DNA of 59,361 nucleotides from JBBQZO01 sp038207625 (lineage in GTDB: Bacteria > Pseudomonadota > Gammaproteobacteria > Burkholderiales > Burkholderiaceae_D). Made by a program: the position numbers and the translations under genes. The DNA is taken from positions 1 through 59,361 of the forward strand of contig JBBQZO010000037.1 of the NCBI GenBank assembly GCA_038207625.1. Direction: 5' to 3'. The notes under the pieces are model-generated. The model was not told where the DNA came from. It did not search any database and was given only the letters and a program-made list of their open reading frames with translations. Positions 51,378 through 59,361 of this stretch are shown here, in pieces (the first letter of the stretch is position 1; every line of letters begins with the position of its first letter).

Positions 51378-52031
51378 ATGCTGCGAACACTCTTAGCGCT
51401 GTTACTGCTGGGCTTGCCGCTGGCCCACACCAGCCTGGCGCAAAGCTTCAAGTTTCCCGACGAGGACAGCGTCAACGCGGCCGACGATGCGGCCCGCAAG
51501 GCCAAGCTACAGGCGCTGCTGGCCACGCCCTGCCGCCAGCAGCTGAAACACCAGAAAATCATGGTGCTGATCGCGGAAAACCGCAACGGCGTGATCCACG
51601 CCAACCAGTCCAGCTACAACGCGCACATCAACGCCATCAACGACGGCCTGAAAGCGCTCGGCCTGACCACCTACACCCAGGAACAGATCCGCCGCCAGGT
51701 GGCGCAGGCCGAGATCGACGCCTACTTCAAGAACGATGCCGACGCCGCCCTGTCGGCCTCGAAGCGGCTGGCTGCCAACTACGTGTTGCGCGGCCTGATC
51801 GACACCCACAGCAGCCGCAACCTGGTGGCCAACCTGAATCAGATCGACATCCACATGGCGTTCACCTTGAGTGGCGCCGATGGGCGGGTCATTTCGCAAA
51901 CCAGCGCCAGCAACGCCAGTTACGCCGGCAGCGACGTCACCGGCATGGCCTTGACGCTGGTGCGCGAGAGCGCCGAAGACGTGGTCGCCACGCTGTACAG
52001 CGACTATTGCAAATCCGCTGGCAAGCGCTGA
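51378..52031 (+). CDS. Exported protein of the Ser/Thr kinase unit
   Basis: A 217-aa protein with a signal peptide (MLRTLLALLLLGLPLAHTSLA). The mature protein has a KIMVLIAENRNG strand, then INDGLKALGLTTYTQEQIRR and a repeat-like beta region (ANYVLRGLIDTH; MAFTLSGADGRVISQT), an LpoB/FlgT-like alternation of strand and helix that suggests an envelope adaptor. No family is certain. The next gene begins 58 nt later on the same strand, and the kinase follows that. Confidence 0.6.
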   Translation: MLRTLLALLLLGLPLAHTSLAQSFKFPDEDSVNAADDAARKAKLQALLATPCRQQLKHQKIMVLIAENRNGVIHANQSSYNAHINAINDGLKALGLTTYTQEQIRRQVAQAEIDAYFKNDADAALSASKRLAANYVLRGLIDTHSSRNLVANLNQIDIHMAFTLSGADGRVISQTSASNASYAGSDVTGMALTLVRESAEDVVATLYSDYCKSAGKR

Positions 52032-52089
52032 CTGTGGCGCGGCTGCTTTGCCAGTTTGAACCTGTGTTTTTGACGAAGGGATGGCTATC

Positions 52090-52899
52090 ATGAATACCGC
52101 ATCGATGATTGTTACGCGCGCGGCGCAACTGGCGCTGTGCACGCTGGCGTTGTTGTCAGCTCCGGCGCAGGCCCAGATCGATTACGGCAACCCGTCGCCC
52201 ACGGCCGGCAGCTCGACCTCGGACAAGGCCAACGCGGCCGCCGACAGCGCCGCCTACAAGGAAATCGCCTACGTCAACAAGGCCAAGCGGGGGCCGGCGC
52301 TGATCGTCATTCCCGGCGAGGTCAAGAGCAACAACGCCACCTTCATGCAAAAATTCGGCCCCAACAACATCGCCGATTTCGCCGAACTGGAACTGTCCAA
52401 CGCCAACTTCCGCGTGCTCGAACGCACCAACCTGGGCCACCTGCTGCAGGAGGTGTCGCTGGCCTATAACATGGGCGACCCGGCCGCGGCGCGCAAGGCC
52501 ATGCAGATGGGCAAACTGAAAACCACCAAGTGGATCGTCAAGTTCGACATTCTGAAGGCCGAGAAGATCGCCGAGGTCAAGAAAGGGGTGGACGGACGCG
52601 CCATCGGCGGGCTGATTTCCTCGATTTTCGGCAACCACGTGGTCGGTCAGGTGGCCAGCACGGTGCAGACCGAGGAATCGACCGGGGTGTGGCTGGTCGG
52701 ACTGCGCTACAAGATCATGAACGCCAGCACCACCGAGCAGGAAGGCCAGGGTTACAAGGAACTGAAGATGGAACTGGGCCAGAAAGCCTCCAGCGTGGTG
52801 GGCATTTCCGACCAGGCCCAAGGCGGCGTGGGCCTGGACACGATGGTGCAGCGGCTGGTCCAGACGGCCGTCTGGGACATCGACTCGAAATACAAATAA
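52090..52899 (+). CDS. CsgG/LpoB-like exported protein
   Basis: A 269-aa exported protein with a signal peptide (about 1-27, ending APAQA). The middle resembles CsgG-type proteins: ALIVIPGEVKSNNATF, ELELSNANFRVLERTNLGHL with LQEV after it, and TKWIVKFDILKAE. CsgG forms an outer-membrane secretion pore; LpoB-like relatives regulate envelope enzymes. No lipobox Cys is present, so it is soluble in the periplasm or anchored otherwise. The ATG at 52090 is 9 nt from GAAGGG; the one at 52081 is too close. Confidence 0.6.
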   Translation: MNTASMIVTRAAQLALCTLALLSAPAQAQIDYGNPSPTAGSSTSDKANAAADSAAYKEIAYVNKAKRGPALIVIPGEVKSNNATFMQKFGPNNIADFAELELSNANFRVLERTNLGHLLQEVSLAYNMGDPAAARKAMQMGKLKTTKWIVKFDILKAEKIAEVKKGVDGRAIGGLISSIFGNHVVGQVASTVQTEESTGVWLVGLRYKIMNASTTEQEGQGYKELKMELGQKASSVVGISDQAQGGVGLDTMVQRLVQTAVWDIDSKYK

Positions 52900-52956
52900 G
52901 CCGGACGATGCGACCGCTTTCGCAAGCAACCATGCTGTCATCGTGAGGACCGCGCC

Positions 52957-55398
52957 ATGGCGTCCGTAGACAAACTGGGCAAGTACGAGATCCGGCGCGA
53001 GCTGGGCAAGGGGGCGATGGGCGTCGTCTACGAGGGCTACGACCCGATGATACAAAGGATAGTCGCGCTCAAGACCATCCTGCCGCAATACCTGAACGGG
53101 GTCGAAACGGACGATGCGCTGGCGCGCTTCAAGCGCGAAGCGCAGGCTGCCGGGCGGCTGAACCACCCCGGCATCGTCGCCGTCTACGAGTATGGCGAGG
53201 AAGCGGCTGTCGATGCGCGCGGCGCGCCCAACGGCGCACGCATCGCCTTCATCGCGATGGAATATGTGCAGGGGCGCGAGCTGCGCGATTTTTTCAACAG
53301 CAATCAGCGCTTCGCGCTGCCCGAGGTGGCGCGCATCATGCGCGAAGTGCTCGACGCGCTGGGCCACGCGCACGCGCACGGCGTGGTGCACCGCGACATG
53401 AAACCGGCCAATCTGTTCGTGCTCGACAACGGCAAGATCAAGATCGCCGACTTCGGCATCGCCCGCATCGAGGCCTCCGAGCTGACCCAGGTGGGCACCG
53501 TGATGGGCACGCCGGCGTATATGTCGCCCGAGCAGATCATGGGCCAGGCGGTGGACGGGCGCAGCGATATTTTTTCCTGCGGGGTGATCCTGTATCAGCT
53601 GCTGACGGGCGAAAAACCGTTTTCGGGCGGCGAGACGGCCGTCATGTACAAGGTCTTGAACGAAGTGCCGCTGGCGCCGTCGATGCTCAACGTGGGCTTG
53701 CCGGCGGCGTTTGACGCGGTGGTCAAAAAGGCGATGGCCAAGGCGCCCGAGCAGCGTTTCCAGAGCGCGCAGGAGTTTTCCCAGGCGATCGAAGCGGCGC
53801 TGGCCGACATCGGCGCCGACGACGCGACCGTGCTGCGCGCGCCCGCGCCGGTGCCGCCGGGCGCGGCTGGCGCGCCGTTGAACGCGCCGGCGCAATCGGC
53901 TCAAGCCGCGCCCGTGCGCGCCGATCCGACCGGAACGCGCAGTGCGCCCCCGGCGCCACCCGTGCCGCCTGGTAGCTCAGGTCCGTCCGCCGCCGCCAAT
54001 CCGGCGGGCCGCCCGGACGCTGCGTCCGGTGCGCGCACGACTACGCTGATCGGCGCGGGATTGGCCGTGCTGCTGCTGGGCGTGGCCGGCTATCTGACCT
54101 TGGCCCGCCATCCGGCCGACACCGGTTTGACGGCCAGCGCAACGGCCGTCACGGCGCAAGCGGTGGCACCCGGCGCGCCGCCTGCGCCGCCAGCAGCGGC
54201 CGCGCTGCCGGTGCAAGAGCCGGGCAACATCGTCGTCAGCGCGCTTGGCCTGGTCGACCCGAACGATCCGAAGTTTCACGGCGACGCGCAAGCGGCCCAG
54301 GCCGAAGCGCGCATCGACGCCAAGCGTCAGCTGGTCGAGAAGGCGCTCGCGCTGTACGTCGATGCCAAATCGCTCGACCAGAACTACGCGCTGATCGAAC
54401 ATAAGCTGCTGGCCAATTACGACAACTACATCAAGAACGTCATCTACGAAGGCGCGCCGGCCACCGGCAAGGATGGCCTGGTGTCGGCCGAGGCGCGCGC
54501 TGTACTCAACGGGCGCGCGCTGCGCAAGTCGCTCAACGAACTGTCCAAGGACGAGCGCGTCGACTTCATCCGCAACAACGGCGACCCGAAGGTGTCGCTG
54601 CAAATGACGATCGCCAACGCCGACAACCCGCAGGCGCCGGCGCGCTCGCAACTGGCCGAGAACGTGCTCAAGGAACGCATCAAGTCGTTTGGCTTCCGGG
54701 TCTGGGCCAACGACGCCGACAGCACCGCCGCAGCCGGCGCCAAGCACGCCGATTTCCACATCTCGGGCGAAGTCAAACTGAAGACGCTGTCGGCCAAGCT
54801 GCCCGCCTCCGGCCTGACGATCACCAAGACGGTGCTCAGCTCCTGGACCGTGAAGGCGGTCGATCAGGCCAGCAACGAGGAAATTTACCTGAACACGGTG
54901 CTGCCCAAGGGCCAGACCTGGGCCAGCGAGGAGCAGGCCTTGAGCGATATCGGCAAGCTGATCGGCGACCAGTTCTCGCGCGATTTTTTCCTGCAGCATT
55001 TTGAGTTCGGCGTGCAGAAAACCAGCCTGCATGTGCAGGGTGTGCCGGACGCGCAAACGGCCCGTTTGCTGCTGGACGAACTGCGCGCGATCCGCACCGT
55101 GCTCGACGTGGAGATGGGCAGCGAAACCGGCAGCTATCAGATCGAACTGGCGCAAGGCAGCGGCGGCGCGATGCTGCAGCGCCAATTCATCGAACCGCTC
55201 AACCGCAAGCTCGGGCAGGCCTGTCTGGCGCTGGGCGCGGTCAGCGAGAACGTTATCAGCATCAGCTTTGCCGCCGGCTGCGCCGCGCCGCCAGTGCGCG
55301 CCAAGCTCGAGACGCAGGCGCCGGCCGGCATCGAGAATGCGCCCGGCGAGCGCGGCAAGCAGTTGCAGCGTCCGGGCGCGCTGCGGGTGGCCGCTTAA
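52957..55398 (+). CDS. Transmembrane serine/threonine protein kinase
   Basis: An 813-aa Hanks-type kinase. The kinase domain (about 1-270) has the Gly loop GKGAMGVVYEG, VALKTI (Lys), HRDMKPANLF (near 143-152), DFGIAR and GTPAYMSPEQ. A Pro/Ala-rich linker leads to one TM helix (about 362-383). The C-terminal 420 residues lie outside the cytoplasm; the part AQAEARIDAKRQLVEKAL (about 444-461) resembles FlgT/LPP20-type envelope domains. The two genes before it encode exported proteins that could be its external partners. Confidence 0.87.
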   Translation: MASVDKLGKYEIRRELGKGAMGVVYEGYDPMIQRIVALKTILPQYLNGVETDDALARFKREAQAAGRLNHPGIVAVYEYGEEAAVDARGAPNGARIAFIAMEYVQGRELRDFFNSNQRFALPEVARIMREVLDALGHAHAHGVVHRDMKPANLFVLDNGKIKIADFGIARIEASELTQVGTVMGTPAYMSPEQIMGQAVDGRSDIFSCGVILYQLLTGEKPFSGGETAVMYKVLNEVPLAPSMLNVGLPAAFDAVVKKAMAKAPEQRFQSAQEFSQAIEAALADIGADDATVLRAPAPVPPGAAGAPLNAPAQSAQAAPVRADPTGTRSAPPAPPVPPGSSGPSAAANPAGRPDAASGARTTTLIGAGLAVLLLGVAGYLTLARHPADTGLTASATAVTAQAVAPGAPPAPPAAAALPVQEPGNIVVSALGLVDPNDPKFHGDAQAAQAEARIDAKRQLVEKALALYVDAKSLDQNYALIEHKLLANYDNYIKNVIYEGAPATGKDGLVSAEARAVLNGRALRKSLNELSKDERVDFIRNNGDPKVSLQMTIANADNPQAPARSQLAENVLKERIKSFGFRVWANDADSTAAAGAKHADFHISGEVKLKTLSAKLPASGLTITKTVLSSWTVKAVDQASNEEIYLNTVLPKGQTWASEEQALSDIGKLIGDQFSRDFFLQHFEFGVQKTSLHVQGVPDAQTARLLLDELRAIRTVLDVEMGSETGSYQIELAQGSGGAMLQRQFIEPLNRKLGQACLALGAVSENVISISFAAGCAAPPVRAKLETQAPAGIENAPGERGKQLQRPGALRVAA

Positions 55399-55405
55399 GC
55401 GAGCG

Positions 55406-56104
55406 TTAGGCGGCGATGCCGAAGCGGCGCTGGAACTGGCGCTGGCCTTCGCGCGTGACGCCCAGCGCGCGGCTGTCCAGATCGCGCTCTAGCCAGGCCT
55501 GGCGCAGCATCAGCGCCAGCAGCGCGGCGCCCAGTGCACCGCCCACATGGGGGCGCCGTTCGCTCCAGTCCAGACAGGCGCAGGCGAAGCGACGGCGCGT
55601 CTTGCGCACGGCCGCCACATCGAGTCCAAGGCCTTCCAGCGCCGTCGCACCGTCGGCGCTCAGTTCGTAGACAGCGTCGTCGGGCCCGTCCGTCAGCAGC
55701 CAGCCTTGCAGGGCCATATGGTCGTGCAGCGCGACCGCCACGCTGCCGGCCAGATGGTCGTAGCAACTGCGCGCATGGCGCAGGCGGTCGGGCGTGCTCG
55801 GCACAAAGCGCGGCTGCGCCTGACCGGCCACCCGCAGCAGCGCTTCGAGCGCGGCAGCGACTTCGGCGCTGGCCAGTTGATAGTAGCGGTGTTTGCCCTG
55901 CGCCAGCACCTTGACCAGTTGCCCTTCCTTCAACTTGGCCAGATGGGCGCTGGCAGTCGACGGGCTCACCTGCGCCACCACGGCCAGCTCGGTGCTGGTG
56001 CGCGCATGGCCATCCATCAGCCGGCACAGCATGCGCGCGCGCGCCGGCTCGGCGATCGCACCGGCCACGGCGGCTAATTGGGTATCGACAAAGTGTGCAT
56101 CCAT
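55406..56104 (-). CDS. ArsR-family transcriptional regulator
   Basis: A 232-aa repressor with an N-terminal winged HTH (about 5-85: RARMLCRLMDGHARTSTELA then SPSTASAHLAKLKEGQLVKV) and a C-terminal extension of about 140 residues ending in a bundle of helices. It lacks an obvious metal site such as CxC in the HTH. It is divergent from the cytochrome P450 gene 107 bp away, so it probably controls that operon. The ATG at 56104 (MDAHF) is preferred to 56167. Confidence 0.85.
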   Translation of the reverse strand: MDAHFVDTQLAAVAGAIAEPARARMLCRLMDGHARTSTELAVVAQVSPSTASAHLAKLKEGQLVKVLAQGKHRYYQLASAEVAAALEALLRVAGQAQPRFVPSTPDRLRHARSCYDHLAGSVAVALHDHMALQGWLLTDGPDDAVYELSADGATALEGLGLDVAAVRKTRRRFACACLDWSERRPHVGGALGAALLALMLRQAWLERDLDSRALGVTREGQRQFQRRFGIAA

Positions 56105-56211
56105 ACTTCGATGGTAAGCGAATCGTTCAATGCGATCAAGCTTTACACTGGCTGTCGATGGTGTCATCGAGTCCGGTGAACCCAGCTAACTCTTACCACG
56201 AGGTTCGCAGC

Positions 56212-57417
56212 ATGCATCCAGAAAACCCCGTCGCGGCGGCCAGCCACGACAATCCGTATCCCTATTACGACGCGCTGTTGCGCGGCGCGCCGCTGGTGTT
56301 CGACCCGGCGCTCAAGCTGTGGGTCGCCAGCCGCGCGGCGGTGCAGCGGGAGATCTTCGCCCATCCCGATTGCACGGTGCGCCCGAGCGCCGAACAGCTG
56401 CCCGCCGCGCTGGCCGGCAGCAGCGCCGGCGCCATCTTCGCGCATCTGGTGCGCATGAACGAGGGCGCGGCGCACCTGCAGCCCAAGCGCGTGCTGCAGC
56501 AGGCGCTGGCCGACATCGACCTGGCTGCGGCGTGCGCCACGACCGACACCCATGCGGTGGGCCTGGCAAGCGTCCACGGCTTGCCCGAGCGCGCGGGCTT
56601 GACGGCGTGGATATTCGATCTGCCCACCTACGTCGTGGCCGATCTGCTCGGATGCGCGTCCACCGAACTGGCCCAGCTGGCCGCCTGGATGGCGCAGTTC
56701 GTGCGCTGCCTGTCGCCGCTGTCGAGCGCAGCCCAACTTGCCGAGGCCTCGCAAGCGGCGCGCGCCTTGCAAAGCCGCTTTACTGCGCTGCTGGGCAGCG
56801 CCAGCGCCCGCCCGGCCAGCCTGATCGCGCGCGTGCGCGACGACGCCCTTGCCAGTGGCTGGTCCGATCAGCAGGCGATCGTCGCCAACCTGATCGGCCT
56901 GTTGTCGCAAACCCATGAAGCGAGCGCGGGGCTGATCGGTAACAGCCTGGTCGCGCTGGCGACGCGCCCCCAGCTGGCCGCGCAGCTGCGTCGCGATCCC
57001 GGCCTGGCCGAGGCGCTGGTGCGCGAGGTGGCGCGTTTCGATGCGCCGATTCAAAACACGCGCCGCTTCGTCACACGCGACTGCACCATCGGCGGCGTTG
57101 CGCTGGCCGCCGGCGAGGTCATCTTGCTGCTGCTGGGGGCGGCCGGGCGCGACAGCGGTGTATATGCGCAAGCGGACCAATTGCTGCTCACGCGCGTCCA
57201 GGCCACGGCGCCCACGTTCGGCCACGCTCGGCATGCCTGCCCCGGCCAGCAACTGGCCTTGACGATTGCCGCGCGCGCCGTCGTGTGCATGGTGTCGATA
57301 CCGGGCGCGCTCGACGCGCTGGCCTGGACCTATCGCGCCTCACCGAACGCGCGCCTGCCACTGTTCACCCACACGTCCACCACCACCACCACCACCACCG
57401 CCAAGGAGATGTCATGA
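56212..57417 (+). CDS. Cytochrome P450
   Basis: A 401-aa bacterial P450. The K-helix ExxR is in LVREVARF and the haem Cys is in FGHARHACPGQQLA near residue 342. The I-helix region (about 225-245, LIGLLSQTHEAS) holds the Thr expected for oxygen activation. It starts MHPENPVAAASHDNPYPYYD, with GAGG upstream. The tail encodes a run of seven Thr from an ACC trinucleotide tract (57376-57400). The stop overlaps the monooxygenase start. Confidence 0.92.
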   Translation: MHPENPVAAASHDNPYPYYDALLRGAPLVFDPALKLWVASRAAVQREIFAHPDCTVRPSAEQLPAALAGSSAGAIFAHLVRMNEGAAHLQPKRVLQQALADIDLAAACATTDTHAVGLASVHGLPERAGLTAWIFDLPTYVVADLLGCASTELAQLAAWMAQFVRCLSPLSSAAQLAEASQAARALQSRFTALLGSASARPASLIARVRDDALASGWSDQQAIVANLIGLLSQTHEASAGLIGNSLVALATRPQLAAQLRRDPGLAEALVREVARFDAPIQNTRRFVTRDCTIGGVALAAGEVILLLLGAAGRDSGVYAQADQLLLTRVQATAPTFGHARHACPGQQLALTIAARAVVCMVSIPGALDALAWTYRASPNARLPLFTHTSTTTTTTTAKEMS

Positions 57418-57758
57418 TCGCCGTCATTTTTGAAGTTTGCCCGCACCCCGAAGCCAAGCAGGAATATCTGGACATCGCCGCCTCGCTCGGTCCGATGCTG
57501 AAAGACATGGACGGTTTCATCTCGATCGAACGCTTTCAAAGCCTGAGCGATCCGGGCAAGATCTTGTCGCTGTCGTTCTGGCGTGACGAAGCGGCGGTGG
57601 CCGGCTGGCGCAACACGACGGAACACCGCGACGCCCAGTCCAGCGGGCGCTCGCACGTGTTCGAGGACTACCGGCTGCGCATCGCCGGCGTGATCCGCGA
57701 CTACGGTATGATGGCGCGCGCCGAAGCGCCGCAGGACAGCCGAGCCGTGCATGGCTGA
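57414..57758 (+). CDS. Antibiotic biosynthesis monooxygenase-like protein (ABM domain)
   Basis: A 114-aa dimeric alpha-beta barrel protein: IAVIFEVCPHPEAKQEYLDI, then GFISIERFQSLSDPGKILSL and SFWRDEAAVAGWRNTTEHR, the usual ABM pattern. Such proteins oxidise small aromatic or polyketide substrates without cofactor, or degrade haem. It is coupled to the P450 by a 4-nt overlap (ATGA), so both likely act on one pathway. Confidence 0.88.
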   Translation: MIAVIFEVCPHPEAKQEYLDIAASLGPMLKDMDGFISIERFQSLSDPGKILSLSFWRDEAAVAGWRNTTEHRDAQSSGRSHVFEDYRLRIAGVIRDYGMMARAEAPQDSRAVHG

Positions 57759-57802
57759 GCGGCCGGCCTCGTTCCTCCCCCACGCACCTTGAAAGCGACA
57801 AC

Positions 57803-58498
57803 ATGACCGATCTGGACATCTATCTTGCGCAGCATTTCCTGAGCGCCGAGCAGTGCGCGCAAGCGTGTGATCTGAGCACCGCCGAACTCGACGCGTTGGT
57901 GCGCGCGCAATTGGTGCCGGCGCCGTCGTATGTGGTCACGCCGGATGGCATGCTGCAGTCGTACGGCTTCGGCGCGATGGCCGCGCCAGGTTCCGCAGCG
58001 GGCCAATTTTTCCATCCGTCGCAGTCGGCCTGGGTGGCGCTCGCGCAGAGCGCCATCGAACAACATGGGCGCGAACACGCTGGCGCCGCAGTGCAAGCCC
58101 AGTTCATCGACCGCTTCTATGCGGCCCTTGCCGAACTCAATATCAGCACCTGGCGCATGCCCGACAGCTTCGCCGACGACGGCAGCCGGCTGGCGGACGG
58201 CTTGCGCAAGCGTTCCGACATCGTGTGGGAGCATTTCCTGGGCGGCACCTTCGGCGTGTGCGTGGCCAAGCCGGTGTCCGAGGCGGACATCGCATGGAAA
58301 GAGGTATTGCAGGAAAAGCTGACCACGCTGAGCGACAACGGCAAGCGCAGCGCGTACGCCGCCGACCAACTCGAATCGATGCGCGCGCTGATCGCCGCGT
58401 TCGCCGCCTCGGCCATGCCGTTCTCGCCGATCGAATATCACCTGTGCAGCCGCAAGCGCCTGGCCGACGACCTGCTGCCGCGCCTGAGCTCTCTGTGA
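57803..58498 (+). CDS. DUF6058-like natural-product biosynthesis protein
   Basis: A 231-aa soluble protein: DLDIYLAQHFLSAEQCAQAC at the start, then VPAPSYVVTPDG and GQFFHP. This resembles the DUF6058 family found in natural-product clusters; its chemistry is unknown. It lies 44 nt after the monooxygenase. The family name is recalled from pattern, not searched. Confidence 0.7.
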   Translation: MTDLDIYLAQHFLSAEQCAQACDLSTAELDALVRAQLVPAPSYVVTPDGMLQSYGFGAMAAPGSAAGQFFHPSQSAWVALAQSAIEQHGREHAGAAVQAQFIDRFYAALAELNISTWRMPDSFADDGSRLADGLRKRSDIVWEHFLGGTFGVCVAKPVSEADIAWKEVLQEKLTTLSDNGKRSAYAADQLESMRALIAAFAASAMPFSPIEYHLCSRKRLADDLLPRLSSL

Positions 58499-58541
58499 TT
58501 TTCCTGCGGGGCGCAACCCGCTGATTGACGACGGATCGCGC

Positions 58542-58961
58542 TCAGTACGAATTGGAATGAAGGTTCCGGTTGCGAATGCGTAGCCGGTCCAAACCCACGC
58601 TGAACGCGATGCCAACGGTATAGGCAAGCATGTCCCACCACGAAAATGTTGAACCCAGCACCAGATGGCCCGCCGTGGTGGAGTGTATCGCGTTAATCCA
58701 CGGTGCTTCATATAGTTGTGAAAATTCAACACAGTAGGACGTCGCCAGCGCCAAAAATGAGAGCCGCCCCGTTGATTCGACCGGTTTCAAGTAAGCCCAC
58801 GCCAGGAATACCATCATGGCCCACAAGGCGTCGCCCGGATATTTATCCGACATCGACGGGAACAGGAACGGGTATTTGCGCGAGACAAGTCCCGAACCAA
58901 CAACGGCAAAGAGAAAAAACAATACGACACGTTTGCTTCGCGCAACAGTTTTTAAAGTCAT
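58542..58961 (-). CDS. DUF2809 membrane protein
   Basis: A 139-aa protein with four hydrophobic helices. Family features are KYPGDALWAMMVFLAWAYLK, SYCVEFSQLYEAPWINAIHS and HLVLGSTFSWWDMLAYTVG. Role unknown; VanZ proteins look alike in layout. It is convergent with the DUF6058 gene. Confidence 0.85.
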   Translation of the reverse strand: MTLKTVARSKRVVLFFLFAVVGSGLVSRKYPFLFPSMSDKYPGDALWAMMVFLAWAYLKPVESTGRLSFLALATSYCVEFSQLYEAPWINAIHSTTAGHLVLGSTFSWWDMLAYTVGIAFSVGLDRLRIRNRNLHSNSY

Positions 58962-58976
58962 ATTCGTAGTTAAGAT

Positions 58977-59252
58977 CTATTTGATGCGCTGCGGCCCCAA
59001 TTGTCCATTATAGAAAGCCTGCTGAAGTGCGCAAACATGGATCGAATACTGCCAGCCTGACTCCAGCAGCAAAAAAAAACACTCGCATCCGGGGCACCGG
59101 ATCAATCCACCGAACTTAAGCGGACGCCCATTTTCGCCAACGCCGACTTCAATTAATTCTTGACAGGACAGCCGCTTCGCGCGGTCGCCGCCCCGATTGC
59201 GCGGGTTTTCGCGAGCAGGACGGCGGCCAATGAAAATCGTTTTGATCTTCAT
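58977..59252 (-). CDS. Doubtful open frame with CPGC knuckle
   Basis: A 91-aa frame upstream of the DUF2809 gene. The middle contains LIRCPGCECFFLLLESGWQY, which might be a zinc knuckle, but the first 30 residues are Arg-rich and its start lies inside a large hairpin. No family match; it may be chance. Confidence 0.25.
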   Translation of the reverse strand: MKIKTIFIGRRPARENPRNRGGDRAKRLSCQELIEVGVGENGRPLKFGGLIRCPGCECFFLLLESGWQYSIHVCALQQAFYNGQLGPQRIK

Positions 59253-59260
59253 TGGCCGCC
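59222..59260. repeat. Large inverted repeat
   Basis: GGCGGCCAATGAA and its exact complement TTCATTGGCCGCC, with an inner AATC / GATC part extending the stem to about 17 of 18 pairs around a 4-nt loop. There is no T run. It could be a terminator of a gene beyond the right edge or a mobile repeat. Confidence 0.6.
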
Positions 59261-59361
59261 ATGTCGATACCGTCGTTGTTTACTGCATTCTCCGCTTTCC
59301 TGCACTCCCCGCAATTTCGCGACTTGGCTTGCCATGCCGACGCCGGCAACGCCTTCGTCCG

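Noticed and set aside
1..59361. CRISPR array
   Set aside because: No series of regularly spaced direct repeats was seen; the only short phased repeats are the TTGTAT copies and the ACC tract.

Overview
The window is high-GC betaproteobacterial chromosome, most like Oxalobacteraceae (Massilia, Duganella, Janthinobacterium). The clues are the origin-region gene order (rpmH-rnpA-yidD-yidC-mnmE on the minus strand, dnaA-dnaN-gyrB on the plus strand), two PEP-CTERM surface proteins, and many sensory kinases and cyclic-di-GMP proteins. No species is assigned, because nothing could be searched.

Layout. 1-187: promoter and leader of an rRNA operon reading off the left edge (minus strand). 356-8848, plus strand: a radical SAM protein, a five-gene block for Mla/MCE-type lipid transport plus a VanZ protein, a 2Fe-2S ferredoxin, an alpha/beta hydrolase and a D-Ala-D-Ala carboxypeptidase. 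8909-13758: a degenerate EAL/HDOD protein, a PEP-CTERM protein, an aldo/keto reductase, a phosphatidylserine synthase-like enzyme and a small zinc-finger protein. 14139-20715: three histidine kinase genes joined by 4-nt overlaps, which look like one multistep phosphorelay. 20946-21644: a PEP-CTERM gene that has lost its signal peptide.

21723-35041 is a mosaic integrated island of about 13.3 kb with lower GC, next to the 3' end of mnmE. Its right part (30157-34843, minus strand) is a CP4-57/P4-like core: tyrosine integrase, a 361-aa protein with an N-terminal HTH, AlpA, a YagK/YfjJ (inovirus Gp2) HUH-type replication protein, and a free-standing copy of an integrase arm-binding domain. Its left part carries a zinc-ribbon/glycine-zipper protein, a DUF932 protein, a C5 methyltransferase with an unrecognised probable endonuclease, a tRNA-Arg(CCG), a serine recombinase, an XRE regulator, two tiny proteins and two secreted-protein genes broken only by in-frame stop codons. 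Short repeats mark both ends.

35021-44934 is the replication-origin neighbourhood. The switch from minus-strand to plus-strand genes lies in the 424-bp rpmH-dnaA gap, where a perfect DnaA box overlaps a probable dnaA promoter. Two REP-like elements flank this block.

45042-58961 is accessory chromosome: a ParE/YefM-type toxin-antitoxin pair, a 5'-nucleotidase lipoprotein, a PAS/GGDEF diguanylate cyclase, a three-gene unit coupling a transmembrane Ser/Thr kinase to two exported proteins, and an ArsR-controlled cytochrome P450 / ABM monooxygenase / DUF6058 cluster that looks like small-molecule biosynthesis. The last 400 bp hold a DUF2809 gene start, a large hairpin and no convincing gene.
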